This document shows positions 1-6,375 of a stretch of DNA of 9,979 nucleotides, one piece after another. A program made the position numbers and the translations under genes. The first letter of the stretch is position 1. Each line of letters starts with the position of its first letter. Origin of the DNA: CAZOHG01 sp964579725 (GTDB lineage Bacteria; Zhuqueibacterota; JdFR-76; BMS3Abin05); the NCBI GenBank assembly GCA_964579725.1, contig CAZOHG010000096.1, positions 1 to 9,979 of the forward strand, in the 5' to 3' direction. Under the pieces are notes generated by a model, which saw only the letters and a list, made by a program, of their open reading frames with translations, was not told the DNA's origin and made no database searches.

Positions 1-709
1 CCTCCAGGAGGCCTGTTTTGCCGGTGTCCGCATTGGTAAAGGCCCCTTTCTCAAAACCGAAGAGTTCGGATTCCAATAGCGTCTCCGGAATGGCGGCACA
101 GTTGATTTCCACAAAGGGCGCTTTTTCTTTGTGAGAGGAGTAATGAATAATTCGGGCGACTAAATTTTTTCCAGTGCCGCTTTCTCCTTGGAGTAAAATG
201 GTGGTGAAGGGCACCAGCGACACTTTGGCAATGGTTTCACGAATCGTTTGAATTGGGGGGGAATCGCCTAAAAGGCTGCCCCGAATAAAATCACCCCGCG
301 ACTCCAAAATGTTTTCAAGCAAGCGGAGTTCGTTTTTTTGCTGGAGAATTTGCTGGCGGCGCAGGGTTTCGTCCGTTACATCCCGAAGAATAAGAAGAAG
401 CGGCGCGTCGGGATTGTGAGAAGGGTAAAAGTAAAGCGTGAAAAAAGTGGGGGGGTGGCCGTCTTTTTCGCGAACCAATTCCTCCAACACAAACCGTTTT
501 CGCTTGTTGGTGGCGATTTGGTTCAAAATGGGCTCCAATCCGATGGTTTCGGGCAGAACCTCGGCGAGCGGCCGCGCCACAAGGGGCCCGTTGCTCTGTG
601 CAAACGGGGGAAAATAGGCGTTGTGAGAGAGAATGCGGCCGTCTTGGGAGGCGCGGGCAATGCCCAACCGCTGGTCTTCTAAAAATGTTTCAAAATCGGC
701 AGTCGGCAT
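1..709 (-). CDS. PAS-domain sigma54-dependent transcriptional activator, C-terminus cut off by the window edge
   Basis: This is a bacterial enhancer-binding protein that would use ATP hydrolysis to remodel the sigma54 RNA polymerase closed complex. The first 236 residues are present. Residues about 5-115 form a PAS-like sensory region (IARASQDGRILSHN near the start, LLLILRDVTDE near its end). A short helical linker with QQKNELRLLE follows, and the AAA+ domain begins near residue 145. The Walker A motif GESGTGK is at 175-181, EINCAAIPETLLESELFGFEKGAFT runs up to the sigma54-contacting loop, and that loop reads GAFTNA (222-227) instead of the usual GAFTGA. Walker B, sensor residues and any HTH DNA-binding domain lie outside the window. 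The ATG lies 3 bp after the GTPase stop (TAG AAA ATG), which points to translational coupling. No receiver domain is present, so the control input is the PAS region and possibly the upstream GTPase (inference). The family call is secure; its target genes are unknown. Confidence 0.93.
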   Translation of the reverse strand, partial: MPTADFETFLEDQRLGIARASQDGRILSHNAYFPPFAQSNGPLVARPLAEVLPETIGLEPILNQIATNKRKRFVLEELVREKDGHPPTFFTLYFYPSHNPDAPLLLILRDVTDETLRRQQILQQKNELRLLENILESRGDFIRGSLLGDSPPIQTIRETIAKVSLVPFTTILLQGESGTGKNLVARIIHYSSHKEKAPFVEINCAAIPETLLESELFGFEKGAFTNADTGKTGLLE

Positions 710-712
710 TTT

Positions 713-1240
713 CTATTCCGCTAAATTTTTTGCCAGTTGAAGAAAGGCTTTTTCAACATTGAGACCCGTTTTGGCGCTGGTTAACAAAACGGGACCGTTT
801 TGTTGGCGGGCAAAGGCTTCAAGTGCCTGCGCCTGATCGCCAAGCTCGGGTAAAAGATCGGTTTTGTTGCCCAAAAAGACCACCGCGGCGTCGGGTGCAA
901 CGGCGGCGAAGGTTTCCAAAATTGTGGGCAGGGCCTCTGTGGTTTGGGGGCGCGTAAGATCGGCCACCACGAGGGCGCCGGCGGCCCCCACAAAATAATT
1001 TTTTGTCCGTTGGGAAGCCTCTTCAAAACCTGCAATGTCCCAGATGAGAAAAGTAAACTGCGTTAACCTGCCCTGCGAATTCTTAACGGGGGGCAAAATC
1101 TTCTGGGAAACCTTCACGCCCACCGTGGTCAGGTAGGCGTCGTCGAACCGGTTGTACACAAAACGGCGTACCAGGCTGGTTTTCCCCACGCCAAACATGC
1201 CCAACAGACAGATTTTCTTGTAAATCAGTTGATTTCCCAT
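713..1240 (-). CDS. Ras/Rab-like small GTPase (bacterial)
   Basis: This 175-residue single-domain small GTPase has all five G motifs. G1 is GMFGVGKTS (14-22), G2/switch I is TTVGVK (38-43), G3 is WDIAGFE (67-73), G4 is NKTD (125-128) and G5 is TSAKTG (154-159). It has no lipid-modification cysteine at the C-terminus and no transmembrane segment, so it should be cytosolic or peripheral. The length matches Ras/Rab proteins. Two positions that matter for GTP hydrolysis in Ras are both Phe: F16 at the Gly12 position and F72 at the Gln61 position. As I recall, bacterial relatives with the TTVGVK switch occur beside OmpA-like and coiled-coil proteins, as here. The start is ATG with GAGAG about 8 bases upstream. 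It begins 5 bp after the preceding gene and is followed 3 bp later by the sigma54 activator. Its physiological role is not known. Confidence 0.93.
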   Translation of the reverse strand: MGNQLIYKKICLLGMFGVGKTSLVRRFVYNRFDDAYLTTVGVKVSQKILPPVKNSQGRLTQFTFLIWDIAGFEEASQRTKNYFVGAAGALVVADLTRPQTTEALPTILETFAAVAPDAAVVFLGNKTDLLPELGDQAQALEAFARQQNGPVLLTSAKTGLNVEKAFLQLAKNLAE

Positions 1241-1245
1241 TGTGT

Positions 1246-2172
1246 TTACTCTCGAGTTGGCCGGACGCCGGTTTTCTGTTCCGCTTCCGCCTGCCCCTTA
1301 AATTGGTTGAAAAAATCTTGTAAAACGGAGGCTGTTCCCTTCAGTTCTGAAATGTCGCCGTTGTATTTCCGCAATCGCTTGTAATATTTGGAGTGAATTT
1401 TAGTGTGTAAAGCGCGCAGGCTTTCGTTGAACCCAATTCCGGGAACACCCCAAAACACAACCGCCAGATAGGTGTAGCGCCCGGAGTCAATACGAATGGT
1501 GCGGTCGCTGTACTCGATCTCCTGCAACTCGGCTTCTTGACCGTTGGAAAAGGCGTCTTCCACAAAGGTTTTAATGGCTGTTAACATACCCGCAATAACG
1601 TGGGAATCATCTGCGTCGTCGGAGGGTTGCAAAGCGCCTGCCTGGGCAACTAACAAACCCGATCGCTTGTCGATTAGAAAAATCTTTTCCAACCGAAAGA
1701 GCCCTGTCTCGCTTAAAAACACCTCTCCCGCACTGACGCCGAGGATTTTGGCCTTTAGGCCTGTCAGCCAAAGTTTAAAGTTAAAGGTTTTGTTAATGCG
1801 CTCGTTAATGCTGGCCGCCAGTTTTTTCATTGATTCGGTCACCGCCTTGGAAATCATTCGGCCAATGACCGGGTAGAGGGCGTCCACGACGTCATCCCGG
1901 GCTTCCTGCACCTGTTTTTTTATGGCAGCTCCCATGACAGGCGCCAGTGCCTCTGCCATTTCTCCCTTTGATTGCTCGATTTTGCGCTGAAGCAAATCGG
2001 TTAACACCGGATCAATGGTACGAATGAGACGTTCTTTGTCTTTCAACTGGTCTTTGAGGGCGGCAATTTCCGCTTCCAATTCCCGAACGCGGTTTTCCTC
2101 CTCGGACAGCAGCAGCTCTTTCAAGCGTCGGAAAGAATCGGAACGAGCAGGTGACTCCTGAGAATCGGTCAT
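1246..2172 (-). CDS. GTPase-partner protein with helical PV(M/I)G repeats and a longin/roadblock-like C-terminal half
   Basis: The protein has 308 residues, with no signal peptide and no membrane helix. Residues about 15-50 are charged and coiled-coil-like (EEENRVRELEAEIAALKDQL). Residues about 55-115 contain two related units, ALAPVMGAAIKKQV and ALYPVIGRMISKAV. Residues about 160-290 (FRLEKIFLIDKRSGLLVAQAG, then VIAGMLTAIKTFVEDAF, ending near GDI) look like an alpha/beta longin or roadblock fold. I recall this architecture from bacterial proteins annotated as OmpA family that accompany Rab-like GTPases, but here there is no C-terminal OmpA peptidoglycan-binding domain. Longin and roadblock domains commonly bind small GTPases, so it is inferred to be the regulator or effector of the next gene product. 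Its ATG overlaps the upstream stop (ATGA), and a TAA is followed 5 bp later by the GTPase gene. The domain-family assignment rests on recalled similarity and is moderate. Confidence 0.82.
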   Translation of the reverse strand: MTDSQESPARSDSFRRLKELLLSEEENRVRELEAEIAALKDQLKDKERLIRTIDPVLTDLLQRKIEQSKGEMAEALAPVMGAAIKKQVQEARDDVVDALYPVIGRMISKAVTESMKKLAASINERINKTFNFKLWLTGLKAKILGVSAGEVFLSETGLFRLEKIFLIDKRSGLLVAQAGALQPSDDADDSHVIAGMLTAIKTFVEDAFSNGQEAELQEIEYSDRTIRIDSGRYTYLAVVFWGVPGIGFNESLRALHTKIHSKYYKRLRKYNGDISELKGTASVLQDFFNQFKGQAEAEQKTGVRPTRE

Positions 2173-2582
2173 TTTTCTGCGTCAACCTGTTCGGTTAATT
2201 CTTGCAGGATGTCATTCCCTTTTAGGCGTAGCGCCACTTCACTAAGGAAATTCGCCAATTGCAGGCGATCGGTTTTGTCGTTTTGAAGCAGATTAATTTT
2301 CTCCAGGAGATCGGCTTTCAACGAAGCAAGCGCGTCCCGACTTTCTTTTTGAAAATCTAACAGACGCTTTTCCAATTTTGCGAGACCTTTTTCGCTGTCT
2401 ACTGACTGGTCGGCCAGAGCTTTTTGCAGCTTGTCGAATTTAGCCTCAAAATTTGCCTCCAGGGCCTGAATTTGCTTTTGAAGAGCTTCAAAGCGCCGTT
2501 CGTAATCCCGCATTGTGGGGCCGAAGATCAGCTCCCGAATTTGGTCGATGTTGTTTTCCGATTGGAGTGTTTGGCTGGCCAC
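2169..2582 (-). CDS. Coiled-coil protein, first gene of the GTPase operon
   Basis: This 137-residue protein is almost entirely helical. Residues about 10-30 hold a block resembling a recurring motif of such neighbours (IDQIRELIFGPTMRDYERRFEAL). A long heptad-rich coiled coil follows to about residue 110 (LQKQIQALEANFEAKFDKLQKAL and KGLAKLEKRLLDFQKES). The C-terminus contains LQLANFLSEVALRLKGNDILQEL. There is no signal peptide, membrane span or enzymatic motif. The start is GTG, chosen because a perfect AGGAGG lies 7 bases upstream. The stop overlaps the next start by 4 bp (ATGA), so the two proteins are probably made in a fixed ratio. A scaffold or adaptor role for the GTPase and its longin-like partner is inferred from gene order and the coiled coil. 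Confidence 0.88.
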   Translation of the reverse strand: MASQTLQSENNIDQIRELIFGPTMRDYERRFEALQKQIQALEANFEAKFDKLQKALADQSVDSEKGLAKLEKRLLDFQKESRDALASLKADLLEKINLLQNDKTDRLQLANFLSEVALRLKGNDILQELTEQVDAEK

Positions 2583-2589
2583 GCGAAGA

Positions 2590-2595
2590 CCTCCT
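2590..2595 (-). promoter_or_regulatory. Ribosome binding site that fixes the GTG start at 2582
   Basis: A perfect AGGAGG lies 7 bases before the GTG. It is the strongest Shine-Dalgarno of the operon and supports the GTG as the true start. The downstream genes have weak sites and appear translationally coupled. Confidence 0.85.
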
Positions 2596-2820
2596 ATTCA
2601 AGTTTTTCTCTTTAAAAAACAAGCGTCCTACCTGAAATTAACCATGTTGCCCGGTCGTTTAAAATGTGAACAGCGCCATGCCGGTTGCCGAAGCGCTCGT
2701 GTCCACGATTCAAGCTTCGTTTTTACAGGGTTTTTCGTAGCAAAATTGGGTCTTTCACCAACTCAATAGGTCTCGGATCGGCCGGAACCGTCGAGAGACA
2801 CATTGGTTTAATTTGCGTAT
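2596..2820 (-). other. Long untranslated leader of the GTPase operon
   Basis: About 225 bases between the predicted promoter and the ribosome binding site hold no convincing gene. The only structure seen is an imperfect hairpin at 2672-2697, with AGCGC pairing GCGCT outside and CGG pairing CCG around a 3-base loop. It resembles no riboswitch class that I recognise. If the promoter call is right, this is an unusually long leader. Otherwise a second promoter lies closer to the gene. Confidence 0.4.
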
Positions 2821-2824
2821 GGAA

Positions 2825-2867
2825 ACAAAATAGAGCGAAATTCTGTGAAAATCAAGCCCTATTTTGT
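2825..2867. repeat. 9-bp inverted repeat bracketing the GTPase-operon promoter
   Basis: ACAAAATAG (2825-2833) and CTATTTTGT (2859-2867) are perfect inverted copies with 25 bases between them. One arm covers the -10 element and the other lies just upstream of the -35 element on the minus strand, with centres 34 bp apart (about three helical turns). This placement fits a paired operator. The alternative is a weak terminator for the acylase gene, but the arms are AT-rich and no T-run follows. Confidence 0.5.
2827..2855 (-). promoter_or_regulatory. Predicted sigma70-type promoter of the GTPase operon
   Basis: On the minus strand, TTGATT (2855-2850) is followed after exactly 17 bases by TATTTT (2832-2827). 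Transcription would start near 2820 and run into the coiled-coil, longin-like, GTPase and sigma54-activator genes. The site lies 42 bp beyond the end of the acylase gene. The same -35 hexamer is used at three other predicted promoters in this window. Confidence 0.6.
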
Positions 2868-2897
2868 GTTTGTTCCTTATTTTCTCCTCCCGCGTGC

Positions 2898-5072
2898 TCA
2901 GTTCGATTTTAGTACTTTGTAGTTTCCGGTGCGCCAATTTTCCACGTCGGAGGTGTACCATTTGGAAAAACGCCTGTCCGAGGGCCCTCCTGCCAAATTG
3001 GTTTCCATGTAATCGGTTGCCATGTCGGCAATCATGCGGAACGAGGGGTGAAAAGTGGTTAACAGACCGCCGTTTTTGTAGATCGCTCCTTGAGGAATGG
3101 TCGCCCGGTTGCCTCGCAACGGAAAGGGTCCGTAATCGAATCCCAAAAATTTGGGCAATTTACCGCCGAAAAAGATATTTGTCATGGTAATCAGACGGGT
3201 TTCTCCGTAAGTTTTTGGGATTGCCCGCAGACCGTTTTCAACGGCTTCCTTGAAAATTTCGTCCCGTGATTTTTCCCCAAACCAGGGTGATTTTTCCTTC
3301 AACAAAACGGCGTCAAAATTGCCGTAGAAATCGGCAAAAAGGCCGGTTTCTTTTTCCACGAAATCGAAAACCGCTTCACCCCATTCTTTCAGGCCGAATA
3401 CGCGTCGCAGGAGTTGGTGGTAAATTTGCTCAAAGTAGTACGCGGCCCTGGAATCGTCTGTGTAACGCAAATCCCAATTTTTGAGAAGTGCCCCGGCCGG
3501 AGAATCGGGCAGATGTTTTCGAATAAGCGGCATGAAAAGCTCCGCCTGCTTCGAATACACGTCGTAGTGCATTTTTTTCATGTCTTCGGAGGACAATTTG
3601 TCCTTGGCTTCCAGAAGTTCCACGATTCGGTTAAATCGATAGGGCGCCATGGGCAAATTAATCGGCTTCGCCTTCCCGAGGGCATTGAAATCGTTGTTGG
3701 CCGTGGCCAGGTAATGGCGTTTCGGATTGTACTCGCGCGGCAGGTCGCCAGGGTCCACAAATCCCCGCCAATCGTTTTGGGGGTCCCATCCTTCAACCGG
3801 GTAGAGACCCGTCCAGCCTTTCCGGCGTTTGGGCATTCGGCCGCTCATTTGAAAACCGATGTTGTTGTTGCTGTCCACAAAAATAAAAAACAGGGGGGGA
3901 ATGTCAATTTGAGCGGCGGCATCCATGGCCTCCGAGACAGTTTGACACATGGGAATTTTGACCAGATTGTTCATGGCTCGGGCACCAGCCCCTTCGCGAC
4001 CTGCCCACGCCATCGTTAAATAGAGACCGGCTTCGGTGGGATCGCCCAGTAAAAAGCCGTGCGAATTTTCGTAAACCTTCACAGTGAACGGCTTTTTCCC
4101 CTTGGGGCGAATGACTTCCTCCCGAACCTCAAACGGTACCCACTCGTCCCCGCGGCGAAAAGCCCCGTCACGGCAGTCCTCAATAAAAAAATCGATCATG
4201 TCCATGAAAGCGTACGTAAAACCCCAGGCGAGATGGTGGGTGCGTCCGTACAACACGCCAGGCACACCCGGAATGGAATTGCCCAGGATGTACCGGCCGT
4301 CGAAATTGAGCACCTGCTCGTACCAAACCGCCGGAAGGCGATTCACTTCCAAATGGGGATCGCTGCAATAAATGGGCTTGCCCGAGACGGATTTTTCTCC
4401 CGAAACCGCCCAATTGTTACTGGCTGAAATATGGGGCAAAGCGTGAAGCCAGGGAATGGATTTGGGAACAATCGGGGCTTGCAGGGTTACTTTTTTGAGG
4501 AGTTCCATCGGCACTCCGTCCATGTGGCCTGGGAAAAGGTCTTTTAGTTTTTCCAGCGACGTCCCTCCCTGAATCATCTGAACAATGAATTTTTCCATGT
4601 CGCCCTGAGCCTGAGCCAGTCCCACGTAGCCCATGATTTTAATGGTCAGAAGGGAATCTTCCGGCTTCCAGGGAGCGGGTTTGTACCCAACCAATTTAAA
4701 TTCAAAGGGGAGTTTTTCTTGCTGCAAGAATGTGTTCACACCTGCCGTGTAGGCGTTGAGCACGGCGCGTGCTTCAGGGGAAAGTGCTTCCACCTGAGCG
4801 CTGGCGTCGTCCCGCAGATTGATTTGGCGCATGAAGGTGTCGATGGCAATGAGTTCATCGGTGGCTTTGAGAAATTGGGACGCTTCGCCGCGTGCGATTA
4901 GACGAACCAACATCATTTGAACGAGGCGGTCGTTGGCATGTGCCCACCCAAGTCCAAAATAGGCACCGTTTTCGGAAGCGGCGGAAATGTGCACCACCCC
5001 GTTTTCATCCCGCTTGAGTTGAACGGATTCCCCCTGAAAGGTCAAGGTAAGCGTTTGTTCTTTGAGCCTCAT
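2898..5072 (-). CDS. Penicillin-acylase-family Ntn hydrolase (peptidase family S45), no visible signal peptide
   Basis: Members are made as a precursor that cuts itself to expose an N-terminal Ser nucleophile on the beta chain, and they hydrolyse amide bonds of penicillins, acyl-homoserine lactones or other acyl amides. With the ATG at 5072 the protein has 724 residues. The alpha-type region includes AYFGLGWAHANDRLVQM. The cleavage site and nucleophile are in ISASNNWAVSG, with Ser218 becoming beta-Ser1. SDPHL follows, and the conserved YLATANND places an Asn at about beta-242, matching the oxyanion-hole Asn241 of penicillin G acylase. The C-terminal block GGPSDRRFSKWY is close to the family ending. 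The ATG has GGGAGGG 8 bases upstream; an in-frame TTG at 5141 has no comparable site. Classical family members are exported, but neither start gives a hydrophobic leader, so a cytoplasmic location is likely. The substrate cannot be told from sequence. Confidence 0.93.
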   Translation of the reverse strand: MRLKEQTLTLTFQGESVQLKRDENGVVHISAASENGAYFGLGWAHANDRLVQMMLVRLIARGEASQFLKATDELIAIDTFMRQINLRDDASAQVEALSPEARAVLNAYTAGVNTFLQQEKLPFEFKLVGYKPAPWKPEDSLLTIKIMGYVGLAQAQGDMEKFIVQMIQGGTSLEKLKDLFPGHMDGVPMELLKKVTLQAPIVPKSIPWLHALPHISASNNWAVSGEKSVSGKPIYCSDPHLEVNRLPAVWYEQVLNFDGRYILGNSIPGVPGVLYGRTHHLAWGFTYAFMDMIDFFIEDCRDGAFRRGDEWVPFEVREEVIRPKGKKPFTVKVYENSHGFLLGDPTEAGLYLTMAWAGREGAGARAMNNLVKIPMCQTVSEAMDAAAQIDIPPLFFIFVDSNNNIGFQMSGRMPKRRKGWTGLYPVEGWDPQNDWRGFVDPGDLPREYNPKRHYLATANNDFNALGKAKPINLPMAPYRFNRIVELLEAKDKLSSEDMKKMHYDVYSKQAELFMPLIRKHLPDSPAGALLKNWDLRYTDDSRAAYYFEQIYHQLLRRVFGLKEWGEAVFDFVEKETGLFADFYGNFDAVLLKEKSPWFGEKSRDEIFKEAVENGLRAIPKTYGETRLITMTNIFFGGKLPKFLGFDYGPFPLRGNRATIPQGAIYKNGGLLTTFHPSFRMIADMATDYMETNLAGGPSDRRFSKWYTSDVENWRTGNYKVLKSN

Positions 5073-5080
5073 TGTGAGTG

Positions 5081-5087
5081 CCCTCCC
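5081..5087 (-). promoter_or_regulatory. Ribosome binding site that fixes the acylase start at 5072
   Basis: GGGAGGG lies 8 bases upstream of the ATG. It decides in favour of this start over the in-frame TTG 69 bases upstream, which has only a poor site. Confidence 0.75.
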
Positions 5088-5185
5088 AGAATTTTCGGAA
5101 AATGCGTCTGTTTGAATGAAATTTGGTTCCTTTCTCCCCAAGGGCTTTGTCTGGAGGAAATTCCCCTTGTTGGAATTCGATTTTC

Positions 5186-5204
5186 AAAAAACGCCGCGCC
5201 GGCG
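5186..5204 (-). terminator. Possible short intrinsic terminator between gpmA and the acylase gene
   Basis: On the minus strand a 5-bp all-GC stem (CGCCG, loop GCG, CGGCG) is followed directly by six T residues. It lies about 140 bases beyond the gpmA stop. The stem is short, so this is tentative. The rest of the 258-base interval at 5088-5345 shows no convincing gene and no clear promoter for the acylase gene. Confidence 0.4.
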
Positions 5205-5345
5205 GGAACAACTTTTCGGGGCGCTTGCCTGTAAAGTAACCGTCACATGTTGGGGCAAAGCTGGGTACATGGAGGACTCAATTCCAAGAGAGACTCGCGC
5301 GAAAAGAGGCTGCCTACGGTCAAACAGCCCCACCACGCCTGTCGC

Positions 5346-6089
5346 CTAACCCGCCTTTGCCTGATTCGCAACGGCTTCCGCCGCTTTTTTGACGGCTTCG
5401 GGATCACCCAAATAATAATGGGTTACCGGCTTCAAATTTTCGTCTAATTCGTAAATCAGGGGAATCCCCGTTGGGATGTTCAATTTGACGATGGCTTCTT
5501 CCGACATGTTGTCCAGATATTTAACCAGTGCTCGCAAGCTGTTTCCGTGAGCGGCAATAATCACCCGTTCCCCCTTTTGAATGGCCGGGACAATGGTGTC
5601 GTGCCAATAGGGAAGAAAACGTTTCACGGTGTCCTTTAGGCTTTCGGTGCGCGGAAGCTCGTCCTGTGGGACATTTTTGTAGCGTGGGTCGTGCCCCGGA
5701 AACCGCGGGTCGGACAGGTCAAGGGCCGGGGGCGGAACGTCGTAACTGCGGCGCCAGATCAACACCTGTTTCTCGCCGTGTTTTTTGGCGGTTTCAGCTT
5801 TGTTCAATCCCTGAAGGGCACCGTAATGCCGTTCGTTCAGACGCCAGCTTCGGTAAACCGGAATCCACATGAGATCCATGTCTTCCATCACGATCCACAA
5901 TGTCTTAATAGCGCGTTTTAGAACCGACGTGAAAGCCGTGTCAAATACGAAGCCTTCCTGCTTTAGCAATTTGGCGGCTTCGTGAGCCTCCCGCACGCCC
6001 CGCTCGGTAAGCCCCACATCCGTCCAGCCCGTAAACCTATTTTCCAAATTCCATTGACTTTCACCGTGACGCAGCAGAACCAGTTTCAT
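5346..6089 (-). CDS. gpmA: 2,3-bisphosphoglycerate-dependent phosphoglycerate mutase
   Basis: This cytoplasmic enzyme interconverts 3-phosphoglycerate and 2-phosphoglycerate in glycolysis and gluconeogenesis through a phosphohistidine intermediate. It has 247 residues, close to the 250 of the E. coli enzyme. The catalytic RHGESQWN is at 7-14, with His8 as the phospho-acceptor. FTGWTDVGLTERG follows, LNERHYGALQGLNK contains the catalytic Glu at about 86, and the second active-site His is in AAHGNSLRALVKYL (His181). The C-terminal tail is present, as in dPGM enzymes. The ATG at 6089 has GAGGAG 4 bases upstream and begins at the family's conserved MKLVLLRHG. The in-frame ATG at 6101 lacks a good site. 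Its own promoter lies upstream. The enzyme is unrelated in function to its neighbours. Confidence 0.97.
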   Translation of the reverse strand: MKLVLLRHGESQWNLENRFTGWTDVGLTERGVREAHEAAKLLKQEGFVFDTAFTSVLKRAIKTLWIVMEDMDLMWIPVYRSWRLNERHYGALQGLNKAETAKKHGEKQVLIWRRSYDVPPPALDLSDPRFPGHDPRYKNVPQDELPRTESLKDTVKRFLPYWHDTIVPAIQKGERVIIAAHGNSLRALVKYLDNMSEEAIVKLNIPTGIPLIYELDENLKPVTHYYLGDPEAVKKAAEAVANQAKAG

Positions 6090-6160
6090 AGCGCTCCTCA
6101 TTCCGTTTTATTGATTTTTCTATTGTTAACTTGAATTTCGACCGGTGGAATTTGTTAAAA

Positions 6161-6189
6161 AACATAAAAAACTTTTGTTCCAGAATCAA
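6161..6189 (-). promoter_or_regulatory. Predicted sigma70-type promoter of gpmA
   Basis: On the minus strand, TTGATT (6189-6184) is followed after 17 bases by TATGTT (6166-6161). It would give a leader of about 65 bases before the gpmA ATG. An AT-rich inverted repeat (AAAAACTT at 6167-6174 and AAGTTTTT at 6191-6198) overlaps it. Confidence 0.6.
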
Positions 6190-6289
6190 GAAGTTTTTAA
6201 TCCACGCACAAAAGTTTCTCTTTTGGGCGAAAGGACTTGAAAGAACGGACACAAATCCCCCGTGGGTGGTGCACAAAATGAATTTTTTG

Positions 6290-6317
6290 TTGATTTCTGA
6301 AAATATTTTCATAAATT
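6290..6317 (+). promoter_or_regulatory. Predicted sigma70-type promoter of the GAF-sensor operon
   Basis: TTGATT (6290-6295) is followed after 16 bases by TAAATT (6312-6317) in an AT-rich stretch. It lies about 115 bases ahead of the chosen GTG start and faces away from the gpmA promoter. Its presence here argues that the open frame upstream of 6434 is not coding. Confidence 0.5.
6298..6311. repeat. 14-bp perfect palindrome inside the promoter spacer, possible operator
   Basis: TGAAAATATTTTCA is a perfect palindrome that fills nearly all of the spacer between the predicted -35 and -10 elements. That is a typical repressor position. The AT-rich composition makes chance palindromes more likely, so the operator reading is tentative. 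Confidence 0.4.
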
Positions 6318-6375
6318 TATGGTACTATTCGGCAGAATTGAGAACCGAAACAACGGCGGCTTGTTCTTCGGGAAA

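Noticed and set aside
338..682. 114-codon open frame on the plus strand
   Set aside because: It is antisense to the PAS region of the sigma54 activator, whose frame is continuous and carries recognisable motifs.
2825..2867. Intrinsic terminator for the acylase gene
   Set aside because: The arms are AT-rich with a 25-base loop and no T-run follows. The overlap with a good promoter explains the sequence better.
3414..4019. 201-codon open frame on the plus strand
   Set aside because: It is antisense to the acylase gene, which has clear catalytic motifs throughout. The translation resembles no known protein and has no ribosome site.
5073..5141. TTG start that would add 23 residues to the acylase
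   Set aside because: The ATG at 5072 has GGGAGGG at 8 bases. The extra residues are polar, add no signal peptide and lie outside the family's usual N-terminus.
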